Part shown: positions 8,225-16,659 of the stretch, piece by piece
Layout: the number at the start of each line of letters is the position of its first letter
Numbering within the stretch: position 1 is the stretch's first letter
Source: Candidatus Obscuribacterales bacterium
GTDB taxonomy: Bacteria; Cyanobacteriota; Vampirovibrionia; Obscuribacterales; Obscuribacteraceae
NCBI GenBank assembly: GCA_020634035.1
Contig: JACKCM010000003.1
Coordinates: 789,628 to 853,627, forward strand
DNA: 64,000 nt
Direction of reading: 5' to 3'
Program-made: the position numbers and the translations under genes
The notes under the pieces: model-generated
Databases searched by the model: none
The model's input: only the letters and a program-made list of their open reading frames with translations
What the model was told of the DNA's origin: nothing

Positions 8225-9225
8225 TGAAACAGCAAAACAACCACAACAGACTGGTAGACAACTTCGGTAGAGAGCACAGCTATCTGCGCATCTCGGTGAC
8301 CGACCGATGCAACCTGCGCTGTTTTTATTGCATGCCCCACGAGGGCATCGAATGGCTCGACAAGAAAAAGCTTTTGAACTTCGACGAGATAGAGCGGCTG
8401 GCAAGAGTTTTTGTAAACATGGGAGTCGAAAAAATTCGACTGACCGGCGGAGAGCCCCTGGTAAGAAAAGAGCTTCCCCGGCTTATTGAGCGACTTTCGG
8501 CAATAGAAGGGCTCAGATATCTTTCGATGACCACCAATGCCATGTTGCTCGAACAATATGCAGAAGCCATAGCCCATGCCGGTATCACCCATCTGAATAT
8601 AAGCCTCGACAGCCTCAAGCCCGACCGACTGCAAAAGATAACCGGCAGAGATTGCTTCGACCCTGTTATGAAAGGCATAGAAAAAGCACTTGCAATAGGC
8701 TTTCCCAGCATCAAACTGAATGTTGTGATGATCGCCGGGGTTAACGAAGACGAACTGTTCGACTTTGTAGCATTCGTCAAAGACAAGCCCATAAATGTGC
8801 GTTTCATAGAGTTCATGCCCTTTCGCAACAACGACTGGAATATAGACAGGGTCTTCAGTTATCGAGAAATGCTGGAGCGAATCGAAACCCGCTACAGCCT
8901 GAGCCCGCTCGAAGTAGAACCCTCGGCGGTGGCAAAAGACTATGCCCTGGCAGGAGCAAAAGGAACGGTCAGCTTTGTAACCTCGATGTCGGAAAGCTTC
9001 TGCGGCAGTTGCAACCGATTGAGATTGACCTCGGATGGCTCGATCAAATCCTGTCTGTTCTACCCTGCCGAAGTCAGCCTCAGGGACGCTCTAAGAGAAG
9101 GCGCTGACGACGAAAAGATTGCCCGGTTAATACAATTTTGCCTGGGCAAAAAGCCCGAAGCCCATCCACCTGCCGAAGAGATTGCTGCAGCCGAGAACCG
9201 GGCAATGATCGAGATCGGAGGATAG
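8221..9225 (+). CDS. moaA: GTP 3',8-cyclase MoaA (radical SAM)
   Basis: 334 residues. The N-terminal radical-SAM cluster motif C-x3-C-x2-C is at Cys30, Cys34 and Cys37. The C-terminal second [4Fe-4S] site appears as C-G-S-C followed 13 residues later by Cys. The protein ends in the conserved Gly-Gly required for activity. It converts GTP to 3',8-cyclo-H2GTP, the first step of molybdenum cofactor synthesis, with MoaC acting next. The start at 8221 overlaps the moaE stop by four bases. A longer frame from 8182 exists but would lie inside moaE. Confidence 0.95.
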   Translation: MMKQQNNHNRLVDNFGREHSYLRISVTDRCNLRCFYCMPHEGIEWLDKKKLLNFDEIERLARVFVNMGVEKIRLTGGEPLVRKELPRLIERLSAIEGLRYLSMTTNAMLLEQYAEAIAHAGITHLNISLDSLKPDRLQKITGRDCFDPVMKGIEKALAIGFPSIKLNVVMIAGVNEDELFDFVAFVKDKPINVRFIEFMPFRNNDWNIDRVFSYREMLERIETRYSLSPLEVEPSAVAKDYALAGAKGTVSFVTSMSESFCGSCNRLRLTSDGSIKSCLFYPAEVSLRDALREGADDEKIARLIQFCLGKKPEAHPPAEEIAAAENRAMIEIGG

Positions 9226-9237
9226 AATTCAAAAACC

Positions 9238-10185
9238 ATGAAAGACATCTCGGACAAAGTAACAACCTTAAGAACCGCCCTGGCAAGATCGGTATTGCGA
9301 GTCACGGACTCTACTATCGCCACAATCAAAGCAGGCGAGATTCCAAAAGGAGATCCGCTTGTCATAGCCAAAGTGGCCGCCGTTCAAGCAGCCAAAAACA
9401 CTTCGATGATAATACCGTATTGCCACCAGATCGCCATAGACTATGTCGGTGTCGAATACGAACTGACGAAAGATTCGATAGTCATAGACGTCACGGTAAA
9501 AGCGACTCACAAAACCGGCGTCGAGATGGAGGCGATGACGGCAGCTTCTGTCGCCGCCCTCACCATCTATGACATGGTCAAGCCACTGGATGACTTTGCC
9601 GAAATCGAAAAAACAATTCTAGTATCGAAAAAAGGCGGCAAGTCAGATTACAAATCGGATGCTTCGACAAAAGACATAGGCGTAGCTGTGCTGGTCCTTT
9701 CAGACCGGGTCTCAAAGGGCGAGAGTGAAGATCGCTCGGGCAAAATTATTTGCGAGAAGCTCTCTTCTTTAGGTATCGCGAGAACAGAATATATTGTCCT
9801 GCCTGATTCCGAGCCCGAGCTCAAAGAGACCATAGAAAAGCTCTGCAAAGACGATTCTATCAACCTCATCCTCACCACAGGCGGCACCGGTCTCAGCCCC
9901 CGGGATATAACCGTCGAGACTCTCACGCCCATAATAGAAAGACGACTGCCCGGAGTAGAAGAGGCCATACGCTCTTTCGGACAATCGAGAAATCGCTTCG
10001 CGATGCTCTCGCGCGCTGTGGCAGGAGTCTGCGAAGAGACCGTTATAGTCAGCATGCCAGGCTCTACCGGCGGTGTCAAAGATGCGCTTGCCGTTTTGTT
10101 TCCGCCGGTGCTCCATGCCCTGGGCATGTTAAAAGGCGAAGGTCACGAAAGCAAGAAAAGGGAGAAAGCCCGGGCAAAAGGCTAA
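9238..10185 (+). CDS. moaC-moaB: Fused MoaC-MoaB (cPMP synthase / molybdopterin adenylyltransferase-like)
   Basis: 315 residues. Residues 1-~140 are MoaC: the P-Y-C-H-Q-I segment (family hPxCHxh) and the G-V-E-M-E-A-M-T-A-A-S active-site motif are intact. After a short linker, residues ~150-310 are a MogA/MoaB-type domain with the T-T-G-G-T-G-L-S-P-R-D motif and an S-M-P-G-S-T-G-G-V motif. The first half converts the MoaA product to cPMP. The second half adenylates molybdopterin before metal insertion by MoeA. GGAGGA lies about 14 bases before the ATG. Fusions of this kind are known in other bacteria; here it replaces separate moaC and moaB/mogA genes. Confidence 0.93.
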   Translation: MKDISDKVTTLRTALARSVLRVTDSTIATIKAGEIPKGDPLVIAKVAAVQAAKNTSMIIPYCHQIAIDYVGVEYELTKDSIVIDVTVKATHKTGVEMEAMTAASVAALTIYDMVKPLDDFAEIEKTILVSKKGGKSDYKSDASTKDIGVAVLVLSDRVSKGESEDRSGKIICEKLSSLGIARTEYIVLPDSEPELKETIEKLCKDDSINLILTTGGTGLSPRDITVETLTPIIERRLPGVEEAIRSFGQSRNRFAMLSRAVAGVCEETVIVSMPGSTGGVKDALAVLFPPVLHALGMLKGEGHESKKREKARAKG

Positions 10186-10203
10186 GACAAGAAGAAGAGA
10201 ATT

Positions 10204-11454
10204 ATGCTCAGTTACGAAGAAGCCCTGAAAAAAATAGACGAGACCGTGGAGCAATTGCCTGCGGTGGACAATGCCATCACCCATATTCTCGGTCATGTTC
10301 TGGCAGAATCTGTCACAGCCGCCTTTGATCTGCCCCGCTTCGATAATTCTGCCATGGACGGCTACGGCGTCCGGGGCGAGGATCTTGTCACCATAACAGA
10401 CGATAAACCCAGGGAGCTTGCCCTTGTTGGAGTGATAGAGGCAGGATCTCAGAAGGCCGAACTAAAAATAGAACCGGGCAAAGCAGTCAAGATCTTCACC
10501 GGAGCGAGAGTGCCGCCCTCGGTCGATACCGTGGTCATGAAAGAATACTGTGACGACCTCGATAGTGCCGTCAGGGTAAAAGAGAAAACCGAAGCGGGTT
10601 CTAATATAAGACGAGCCGGAGAAGAGTTTAAGAAGGGCGATTTAGTCTTACCTTCGGGTATTCTGGTGACACCTCCTGTGGTAGGGCTTATAGCCTCATT
10701 CGGTCATGCCCGGTTCAAGGTCTATGAGCAGCCGCGCATTACCATAATCGGCACCGGAGACGAGCTGGTCACCCCCGGCAGCGAGCTTTCGGCATCTCAA
10801 ATTTATGACTCCAACTCTTACGCCCTGGCCGCCGCCGTTCAGGCACTGGGACTGCCGAGGCCGATTCGCTTCAATATAAAAGATCAAGAAGATCAAATAG
10901 AGGCTGCACTAAAAGAGGCGCTCAGACAGACGGATCTTATTATCACCACCGGTGGTGTATCGGTAGGGGATCGCGATCTGGTTAAAGAGGTCCTCGAAAA
11001 GAGACTGGGAGTAGAGACGGTCTTCTGGAGAGCAAAAGTAAAACCTGGCAAGCCCATATATTTTGGTACCACAAAGCATGACGGACGCCAGAAGCTTGTC
11101 TTCGGCTTACCAGGAAATCCAGTGAGCGCGCTTACCACCTTCAATCTTTTTGTCAAACCGGCCCTGGCGAAAATGCAGGGACTGAAAGAGGACGGAGACT
11201 GCAAGCCCGAACGACTCAAGGCAAGGATCGGAAAAAGCCTCAAGAAAAAGCCAGGCAGACTGGATTTTGTAAGGGGCATTTTAAGCTGCGACGATGACGG
11301 CGTTTTGACCGCGATACCTACTACGGGGCAGGACTCTCATATGCTAAGCGGACTTGCCCGGGCAAATTGTCTTATAGAATTCGATGAAGCAGCGGCAAAG
11401 GCGGATGAAAACGATCTGGTCACTGCCCAGAAGTTGATCTGGTCGGAGTATTGA
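10204..11454 (+). CDS. moeA: Molybdopterin molybdenumtransferase MoeA
   Basis: 416 residues, normal for MoeA. Motifs: D-N-S-A-M-D-G-Y-G in the N-terminal part, I-F-T-G-A-x-V-P, G-T-G-D-E-L-V-T-P-G and the MPT-binding T-T-G-G-V-S-V-G-D-R-D in the MogA-like domain, and G-L-P-G-N-P-V-S in domain III. It inserts molybdate into adenylated molybdopterin, the last common step of the pathway. It starts 18 bases after moaCB with an AAGAAGAGAA purine tract as ribosome site. No molybdoenzyme or molybdate transporter gene is present in the window, so the cofactor's user is elsewhere. Confidence 0.95.
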   Translation: MLSYEEALKKIDETVEQLPAVDNAITHILGHVLAESVTAAFDLPRFDNSAMDGYGVRGEDLVTITDDKPRELALVGVIEAGSQKAELKIEPGKAVKIFTGARVPPSVDTVVMKEYCDDLDSAVRVKEKTEAGSNIRRAGEEFKKGDLVLPSGILVTPPVVGLIASFGHARFKVYEQPRITIIGTGDELVTPGSELSASQIYDSNSYALAAAVQALGLPRPIRFNIKDQEDQIEAALKEALRQTDLIITTGGVSVGDRDLVKEVLEKRLGVETVFWRAKVKPGKPIYFGTTKHDGRQKLVFGLPGNPVSALTTFNLFVKPALAKMQGLKEDGDCKPERLKARIGKSLKKKPGRLDFVRGILSCDDDGVLTAIPTTGQDSHMLSGLARANCLIEFDEAAAKADENDLVTAQKLIWSEY

Positions 11455-11495
11455 TTTTAAAATAAATTGGAAACAAGAGAAAAGGATAAAACAGG

Positions 11496-12194
11496 ATGAC
11501 ATCAGAGAGAATTTCGGTATCGGTAAACGAGGGCTTCTTCGACGCCTATCTATCCTTTCCGAAAGAGGAAGAGGGACCGGGCGTGCTTCTAATACAGGAG
11601 ATCTTCGGTGTCAACGATCATATTAGAGCGGTAGCAGACAGACTGGCTGCAGAGGGCTATGTGGTGCTCGCACCGGATCTTTTCTGGCGCATGAAGCCGA
11701 ATATAGAACTCGGCTACGAAGGCGAAGACCGAGAGACGGCGCTGCGTTATTATGAACGCTTCGACGAAGAGCTGGCCATGGTCGATCTGAAACATGCCGC
11801 CAATGCTCTGCGCAATCACCGCGCCTGCACCGGCAGAATAGCCGCCATGGGCTTCTGCCTTGGGGGCAAACTTACATTCAGACTGGCAGCCCAGACCAAT
11901 TTGAATGCGGCAATTTCTTATTATGGTGGCAAGGTCGAGAATCATCTGAGCGAAGCAGACAAGATCAAATGTCGGCTGATGATGCACTTCGGCGGCAAAG
12001 ACAAGTCAATACCTGAATCAGCACTGAACAAAATAAAAGAGAACCTGGCATCTAAAAGCAATGTCAGCATCCATGTCTATGAAGAGGCCGATCATGGCTT
12101 CAACTGTGACGCCAGAGCCACCTATAACAAAGAAGCAGCCGATCTGGCCTGGGAGCGCAGCCTGGAAGTGCTGGCTCAAGAGCTGAAAAAATAA
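11496..12194 (+). CDS. Dienelactone hydrolase family protein
   Basis: 232 residues, alpha/beta hydrolase of the dienelactone hydrolase (carboxymethylenebutenolidase-like) family. The nucleophile is Cys in G-F-C-L-G-G (about residue 126), the acid is Asp in G-G-K-D-K-S, and the His lies in E-A-D-H-G-F-N-C, together the Cys-Asp-His triad of this family. The N-terminal Q-E-I-F-G-V-N motif (family QExFGhN) is also present. It is cytoplasmic. The true substrate is uncertain, since most family members outside chloroaromatic pathways have unknown ester substrates. It is 41 bases after moeA and could be co-transcribed. Confidence 0.9.
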   Translation: MTSERISVSVNEGFFDAYLSFPKEEEGPGVLLIQEIFGVNDHIRAVADRLAAEGYVVLAPDLFWRMKPNIELGYEGEDRETALRYYERFDEELAMVDLKHAANALRNHRACTGRIAAMGFCLGGKLTFRLAAQTNLNAAISYYGGKVENHLSEADKIKCRLMMHFGGKDKSIPESALNKIKENLASKSNVSIHVYEEADHGFNCDARATYNKEAADLAWERSLEVLAQELKK

Positions 12195-12215
12195 AGCCTT
12201 GAGCTAAGACTGAAT

Positions 12216-13115
12216 CTAAGACTGGCCGAGCCATTCTTTGTTGGCTGCGTACTTATTCCAGACATTGCGAATCCGTTCATACTGATCGGTGGAGATCAGA
12301 CCGGTATTGAGCATGTCGGCATTCTCTCTCCAGCGTCCCGGCTTTTTCGTACCGACAATGGCGGTATGCACCCCGGGAACAGAGAGAGTAAATTTGAGCG
12401 CCATGGCCACACCTTCTGCGACCGAGCCTTCTAAAAAGTTATAACGCAGGGTCTGTAGCCGCTTCCAGTAAGGCTCTTGATAGAGACTTCCAGGGCTATC
12501 TTTATGCTGCCAGGCCACATTGGCCAGCGGTCGCTTGGCGATAACGCCCATACCGCGCTCCACCGCTTCGGGCAGAGTAAGTTCGACACATTCTTGATCG
12601 GCGATATTGACACTGGTCTGCAACACATCGAACTCACCGGTTCTGATGGCATAGAGGGCATCCTCACCATCGCCGCTATAGCCTATGAAGCGGGTCTTGC
12701 CTGCCTCTTTGGCTTTCTTCAGGACCTCTATCGCTTCACCCTGTTCGAGAATCTTTTTACTGCAAGTATGCAACTGTATAAGATCGATATAGTCGGTCTT
12801 GAGTCGTTTGAGACTGCGCTCTATAGAAGCGGCAATCTCCGGTCCGGTCCAGGCAGGCATGGTGTAATCGTCTCCATGACCGCATTTTGTAAACAGATAA
12901 AAATCCCGGCGCCGGCTTCCGACGGCTCGACCAAGCAGCTCTTCGCTATTGGCGTAACAGCCGGCGGTGTCGATAACGTTAAGACCAAGATCCAGCGCTT
13001 CGTGCAAAAGCGCCTCCACATCCTCCAGGCTGGCTCCTTCAAAGCCGATTTCGGCGCCACCAAATCCGAGAATACTGACTTTCATGCCGGTATTGCCCAT
13101 GATTCTTCGTTCCAT
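12216..13115 (-). CDS. Aldo/keto reductase
   Basis: 299 residues. TIM-barrel aldo/keto reductase signatures are visible: G-F-G-G-A-E-I-G near the start, the catalytic Asp-Tyr pair in N-V-I-D-T-A-G-C-Y, Lys in F-T-K-C-G-H and His in I-Q-L-H-T. The C-terminal NADPH-binding part carries I-V-G-T-K-K-P. The ATG at 13115 is preferred over 13133 because AGGTGG sits five bases upstream. It probably reduces a small aldehyde or ketone with NADPH; substrate unknown. It is convergent with the dienelactone hydrolase gene across 21 bases. Confidence 0.92.
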   Translation of the reverse strand: MERRIMGNTGMKVSILGFGGAEIGFEGASLEDVEALLHEALDLGLNVIDTAGCYANSEELLGRAVGSRRRDFYLFTKCGHGDDYTMPAWTGPEIAASIERSLKRLKTDYIDLIQLHTCSKKILEQGEAIEVLKKAKEAGKTRFIGYSGDGEDALYAIRTGEFDVLQTSVNIADQECVELTLPEAVERGMGVIAKRPLANVAWQHKDSPGSLYQEPYWKRLQTLRYNFLEGSVAEGVAMALKFTLSVPGVHTAIVGTKKPGRWRENADMLNTGLISTDQYERIRNVWNKYAANKEWLGQS

Positions 13116-13216
13116 TCTGCCACCTGACCCCATATAGTAGATTTCGAAACCTATATTTTAAACCGCCGGGCTCCTGTTGGTAAAATAAAGCCTGAACTAT
13201 TTATTGAAGGAAAGCC

Positions 13217-13627
13217 ATGGAGAATGCCAATATCCTGGTGGTGGCTAAGGATAGAGCCATCATCGATAAACTGAAGAATTGCTTCGACGACAAAGGTCAT
13301 CAGGTGATTCCTGCCTATGACGTATCCCTTGGCTTCTTCCTGGCCCAGAAAAACTTTCCCCATATAATTCTCTGCCAGGAAGAGCTCAAAGAGGGAGACG
13401 CCTTCGAACTATTGGGCGAACTGGGCGCCGACCCGGAGCTGGCCGACATTCCCTTCATTTTAATAAGCGCCGCTGCAAGAGCCGACAGCACCGAGCTTTC
13501 CAACCAGGGCATCGCCATGGCGATAACGGAATCGATGAGCGAAGGTTATTTAATCAGCGAACTCATGCCCCTCATTAACGAAGCCATAGCCGGCCGCAAA
13601 AGAAGACAGGAATACTCCCCGGAATAA
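13217..13627 (+). CDS. Pseudo-receiver domain protein (phospho-acceptor Asp lost)
   Basis: 136 residues forming a single response-regulator receiver-like fold: beta1 N-I-L-V-V-A, helix, P-H-I-I-L-C-Q at the end of beta3, I-P-F-I-L-I-S-A at beta4. The phosphorylatable Asp is replaced by Gln54, the conserved Thr/Ser is kept as Ser84 and the conserved Lys is replaced by Glu at about 105. It cannot be a normal phospho-switch. The ribosome site is GAAGGAAAG. It lies six bases before the secreted protein gene at 13634, so the two are probably one operon. Confidence 0.7.
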   Translation: MENANILVVAKDRAIIDKLKNCFDDKGHQVIPAYDVSLGFFLAQKNFPHIILCQEELKEGDAFELLGELGADPELADIPFILISAAARADSTELSNQGIAMAITESMSEGYLISELMPLINEAIAGRKRRQEYSPE

Positions 13628-13633
13628 GAGCAG

Positions 13634-14746
13634 ATGAAAATGTCATTCAACCGCAGAACCGGATCTCTCTTGACTGCCGTGCTGGCTCTCGCCCTCGTCA
13701 ACGGCAGCCAGGCTCAAGCCGTCGATGCGGCGAAGAAACCACACAGAGAGCATATCCCGACCACCACCGGTGCGCAAATACCCTTTAAACAAAACAGCGC
13801 CGGCTCAATAGCTTTCTCTGCTCCCAGTGCCTGGCAGGCTAAAGAGAAAGACGACGAAAACATGCTGGTGAAACTCGGCGGCGATATTGCCGGCAGTGGC
13901 ACAGGCGAGATGTCAATCAGCCGCCATGTGGGTGAAGGCAAAACCAGCGCCGAAGATCTAAAAGAGCTTATCAATCGCTTCTTTCTAGCCAAGTTGCCCA
14001 ACCACAAAATAATTCAAGAGAAGAAGATCTTCTTCGGAAGCTCGCGCAAAATCGAAGGCATTCTCGAAGACGCCTATCTAGATGTCAACGGCGCGCCGAT
14101 TTTTCAAAGAATAATCTTTTTCGAAGACCCGGACGGCAAGACGGCCTACAGCCTCAACTTCATCAGCACCCGCGACAAAATCGCCACCATGACGCCGATA
14201 TTCAATCGCATTTTGCTTAGCCTGAATTTTAAAGGGGCCTCTCAGAACGGTATCTATAAAAGCGCCGCTGCAACCAGAAAAGAGTCCGATTCTTTAAACG
14301 CCCGTTACGCGCCGATAACCATCGACTATCCCCGGGGCTGGACAGTCGTAGAGAACACCGGCGACAACCCGGTCAATATAGAAGGCAAGAACGCCGCAGG
14401 CAAAAGCGCCCACATTTCTATCCACAAAGGCGCCATGCACCCTTACTGGAACATCGACGATGTGGCAGACAGCCTCGAAAAAGAGCATATGACACCGCGT
14501 CAGTCTTACCATCGCATCAACCGCAGTCAGAAGACTTTCGGCAGCGGCGGCATCCAGGGCATTGTCCAGGAGAGCACTTTTAAAGACGACAAGAGCGGCG
14601 CAGAAATCAAACAGATGACCGCATACTTCAACGATGACAAGAATGTCTATGTGCTGACTATGAGCTCCACCGACTGGAAAGCCAGCGAAATGCACCAGGC
14701 TTTTCACAAGATGCTGGCATCGCTCAGGATGCAAGACCGACGGTAA
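13634..14746 (+). CDS. Secreted protein with two PsbP/Mog1-like domains
   Basis: 370 residues with an N-terminal signal peptide (basic start, hydrophobic stretch, Ala-x-Ala near residues 26-29). The mature part seems to hold two copies of one ~140-residue unit (about 55-200 and 225-368). Each begins with a strand pattern ending in W (S-A-W-Q; R-G-W-T), has a central helical segment, then a F-G-S/G-S-x-x-I-E/Q-G-I strand, a segment naming a substrate-like kinase-free beta sheet, and ends L-L-S-L-N-F or M-L-A-S-L-R-M. This is the style of PsbP/Mog1/DcrB-like folds; the assignment is tentative. Probably periplasmic or surface. Function unknown. Confidence 0.65.
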   Translation: MKMSFNRRTGSLLTAVLALALVNGSQAQAVDAAKKPHREHIPTTTGAQIPFKQNSAGSIAFSAPSAWQAKEKDDENMLVKLGGDIAGSGTGEMSISRHVGEGKTSAEDLKELINRFFLAKLPNHKIIQEKKIFFGSSRKIEGILEDAYLDVNGAPIFQRIIFFEDPDGKTAYSLNFISTRDKIATMTPIFNRILLSLNFKGASQNGIYKSAAATRKESDSLNARYAPITIDYPRGWTVVENTGDNPVNIEGKNAAGKSAHISIHKGAMHPYWNIDDVADSLEKEHMTPRQSYHRINRSQKTFGSGGIQGIVQESTFKDDKSGAEIKQMTAYFNDDKNVYVLTMSSTDWKASEMHQAFHKMLASLRMQDRR

Positions 14747-14848
14747 AGTTTTTGCACAATTTATTAGATCGCGCTCAGAGAAGGAACAAGCGGGTCTTTG
14801 TCTATGTCCAAAAGTAATCTGGTCGCGAAACGACCACAATACAATCGC

Positions 14849-14854
14849 TATAAT
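14849..14854 (+). promoter_or_regulatory. Candidate -10 element (TATAAT) for yceI
   Basis: A perfect TATAAT lies 39 bases before the yceI ATG. No good -35 hexamer is seen 16-18 bases upstream. It supports starting yceI at 14894 rather than at the longer frame beginning 14798, which would span the promoter. Confidence 0.4.
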
Positions 14855-14893
14855 CTACAAATTCCGGTTGTTGTAAGGAGGAATCAGCCCACA

Positions 14894-15556
14894 ATGAGTC
14901 TTACATCTCGCCGCCTTGCCCTGGTGGCAGGCACCCTAGCCCTTTCTGTCAGTCCAGCCCTCGCCGATAGCTGGAAGATTGACGGAGCCCATTCCAGCGC
15001 CAACTTCGCCGTCAAACATATGATGGTCTCTAATGTCCGCGGACGCTTCCAGAAAGTCTCGGGCAAAGCCGAATATGACGGCAAATCGGTCAAATCTATA
15101 AAAGTCGACGCCGTTATCGACACCGCCACCGTCGATACCGATAACGAAAAGCGTGACGAGCACTTGAAAGGCAAAGACTTCTTCAACGTCGAGAAATTTC
15201 CTGAAATGAAATTCGTCTCGAAAAAAGTCGTCCCCGCCGGCAAAGGCAAATTCAAAATGACCGGTGACCTCACCCTCCATGGTGTAACCAAACAGGTTAC
15301 CCTCGATGTGGACGGACCGAGCCAGATTGTCAAAGACCCCAAAGGCAACAGCCACGTCGGCGCATCTGCTTCGACCACCATCAATCGTAAAGACTATGGC
15401 ATCACTTACAATGGCGTTCTAGACAATGGTGGCGCCATGGTATCGGACGACGTCAAAATCACCCTCGATATCGAGATGGTCAAAGATGGCGCCGCAGCCG
15501 AGAAGAAAAGCGAAGCGAAACCAAGCTCCGAATCTAAGAAGAAGAAAGCTTCCTGA
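14894..15556 (+). CDS. YceI family secreted lipid-binding protein
   Basis: 220 residues. The signal peptide ends in A-L-A-D near residue 19-20. The mature part shows the YceI lipocalin-like pattern: W-K-I-D-x-A-H-S at the start, F-x-V-K-H-M-M-V-S-N-V-R-G-R-F, a D-x-x-V-D-T-x-N-E-K-R-D-x-H-L-K segment, F-x-G-D-L-T-L-H-G-V-T-K as T-G-D-L-T-L-H-G, and a D-Y-G-I-T strand. Family members bind isoprenoid-like amphiphiles in the periplasm. The C-terminus has an extra Lys/Glu/Ser-rich tail of about 25 residues. AAGGAGG lies 13 bases before the ATG. The 3' end overlaps the convergent kinase-like gene by 23 bases. Confidence 0.93.
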   Translation: MSLTSRRLALVAGTLALSVSPALADSWKIDGAHSSANFAVKHMMVSNVRGRFQKVSGKAEYDGKSVKSIKVDAVIDTATVDTDNEKRDEHLKGKDFFNVEKFPEMKFVSKKVVPAGKGKFKMTGDLTLHGVTKQVTLDVDGPSQIVKDPKGNSHVGASASTTINRKDYGITYNGVLDNGGAMVSDDVKITLDIEMVKDGAAAEKKSEAKPSSESKKKKAS

Positions 15557-16607
15557 GCACAGCTTCTAGATAATCGATAGAAAATAAAGCAGCCCGCTTA
15601 TGAGAATCTCTAAGCGGGTTGTTTTGTTTCTCTGCTTCAGAAGCAAGCCATATAAAAGTATGCAGGGCAGCCAGGCCGCAATAGGGAAGCAGCGCTTCAG
15701 CCTCGGCTTCGGTAACCCGCTCCTGGTCGAAACTCTGGGACTGCGCCTCAAAATATGCCCGTATCAAAGCTACTCCCCGGACTGTGATCAGACCAGCTTC
15801 CTCTCTAAACGGATCGAGCTTGTTGGCGAAGCCGAACATAAAGACGGCATAGCCCAGATCATTTAGTGGATTTCCTGCGCAGGCATAGTCAAAATCAATA
15901 AAAGCCAGGGCTCGGCCCTGGTTATAGATGATATTACCCGGATGGACATCGCCATGGTTGATGACCATATTCGGCATCGCAAGCGGAAATTCTCGCTTTA
16001 AAGCAGCCAGCAATATCGCCACCTTCGCATCTGCTTCCTCTTCGGCAGACTCGCCGGACTTGCTAAATCTGCCAATGGAAATCAGCCCCTCTTTCAGGCG
16101 ACCGGCAAGATATTCATTAGAAAGAACCGGTCGATTAGCCAGAAGCAAAGGGTCTAGAGATGACGGCAGGGACACAGCATGCATGGCAGCCAGCAGACGA
16201 CCCGCCTCGGTACAATGTGCTTCGGTCCACATACCCTGCATGAAGTCGAAATCTTCATCCCCTTCAAGATATTCCATCGCCAGATAAAATGCACTGGCTC
16301 CAGCTTCTTCGCAAGTGTAAATATACTCTTCATCGCTCTTATGATCAGGAATCGGCAAAAGTGCCGCCAGACGCGAGAATCGAAGTGCTTTATCTTGAGA
16401 AGCACAAAATTGTCGCCATACGGCCACGCAGACCCGGGCACCGCCCACGGTATCTTTATCATAGCGCTTCAGGACATAGGTCCTTTTATTATTTTCTGCC
16501 TCGGTCTCCACAAGAAACAAATGGGGTCTCTCTTTCAAATTCGAGACCCTGGAATTATCAGAATTGACCGCGATGCCGGAGAACAGATCCAGGGCGCTTT
16601 GAAGCAT
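15534..16607 (-). CDS. Aminoglycoside/choline-kinase-like phosphotransferase
   Basis: 357 residues from the ATG at 16607; a longer frame from 16670 would overlap the divergent kinase gene. The catalytic loop H-G-D-V-H-P-G-N and the metal-binding I-D-F-D-Y-A (in place of DFG) identify the APH/ChoK fold. V-L-K-R-Y in the N-lobe carries the ATP-binding Lys. Such proteins phosphorylate small hydroxyl compounds (homoserine, choline, methylthioribose, aminoglycosides), and the substrate cannot be told here. It has no resistance context. Its last codons overlap yceI and its 3' coding region contains the yceI terminator on the other strand. Confidence 0.85.
   Translation of the reverse strand: MLQSALDLFSGIAVNSDNSRVSNLKERPHLFLVETEAENNKRTYVLKRYDKDTVGGARVCVAVWRQFCASQDKALRFSRLAALLPIPDHKSDEEYIYTCEEAGASAFYLAMEYLEGDEDFDFMQGMWTEAHCTEAGRLLAAMHAVSLPSSLDPLLLANRPVLSNEYLAGRLKEGLISIGRFSKSGESAEEEADAKVAILLAALKREFPLAMPNMVINHGDVHPGNIIYNQGRALAFIDFDYACAGNPLNDLGYAVFMFGFANKLDPFREEAGLITVRGVALIRAYFEAQSQSFDQERVTEAEAEALLPYCGLAALHTFIWLASEAEKQNNPLRDSHKRAALFSIDYLEAVLRKLSSS
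15593..15629 (+). terminator. Intrinsic terminator of yceI
   Basis: Arms CCCGCTTA (15593-15600) and TAAGCGGG (15611-15618) enclose a ten-base loop that itself can form GAG/CTC pairs. A T-rich tail (TTGTTTTGTTT) follows. It lies 37 bases after the yceI stop, inside the 3' coding sequence of the convergent phosphotransferase gene. Confidence 0.8.
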
Positions 16608-16659
16608 AAATATCCGAAATATAGGGAAAGGCGTCCAGTTAATATACAATAGCGAGGTC

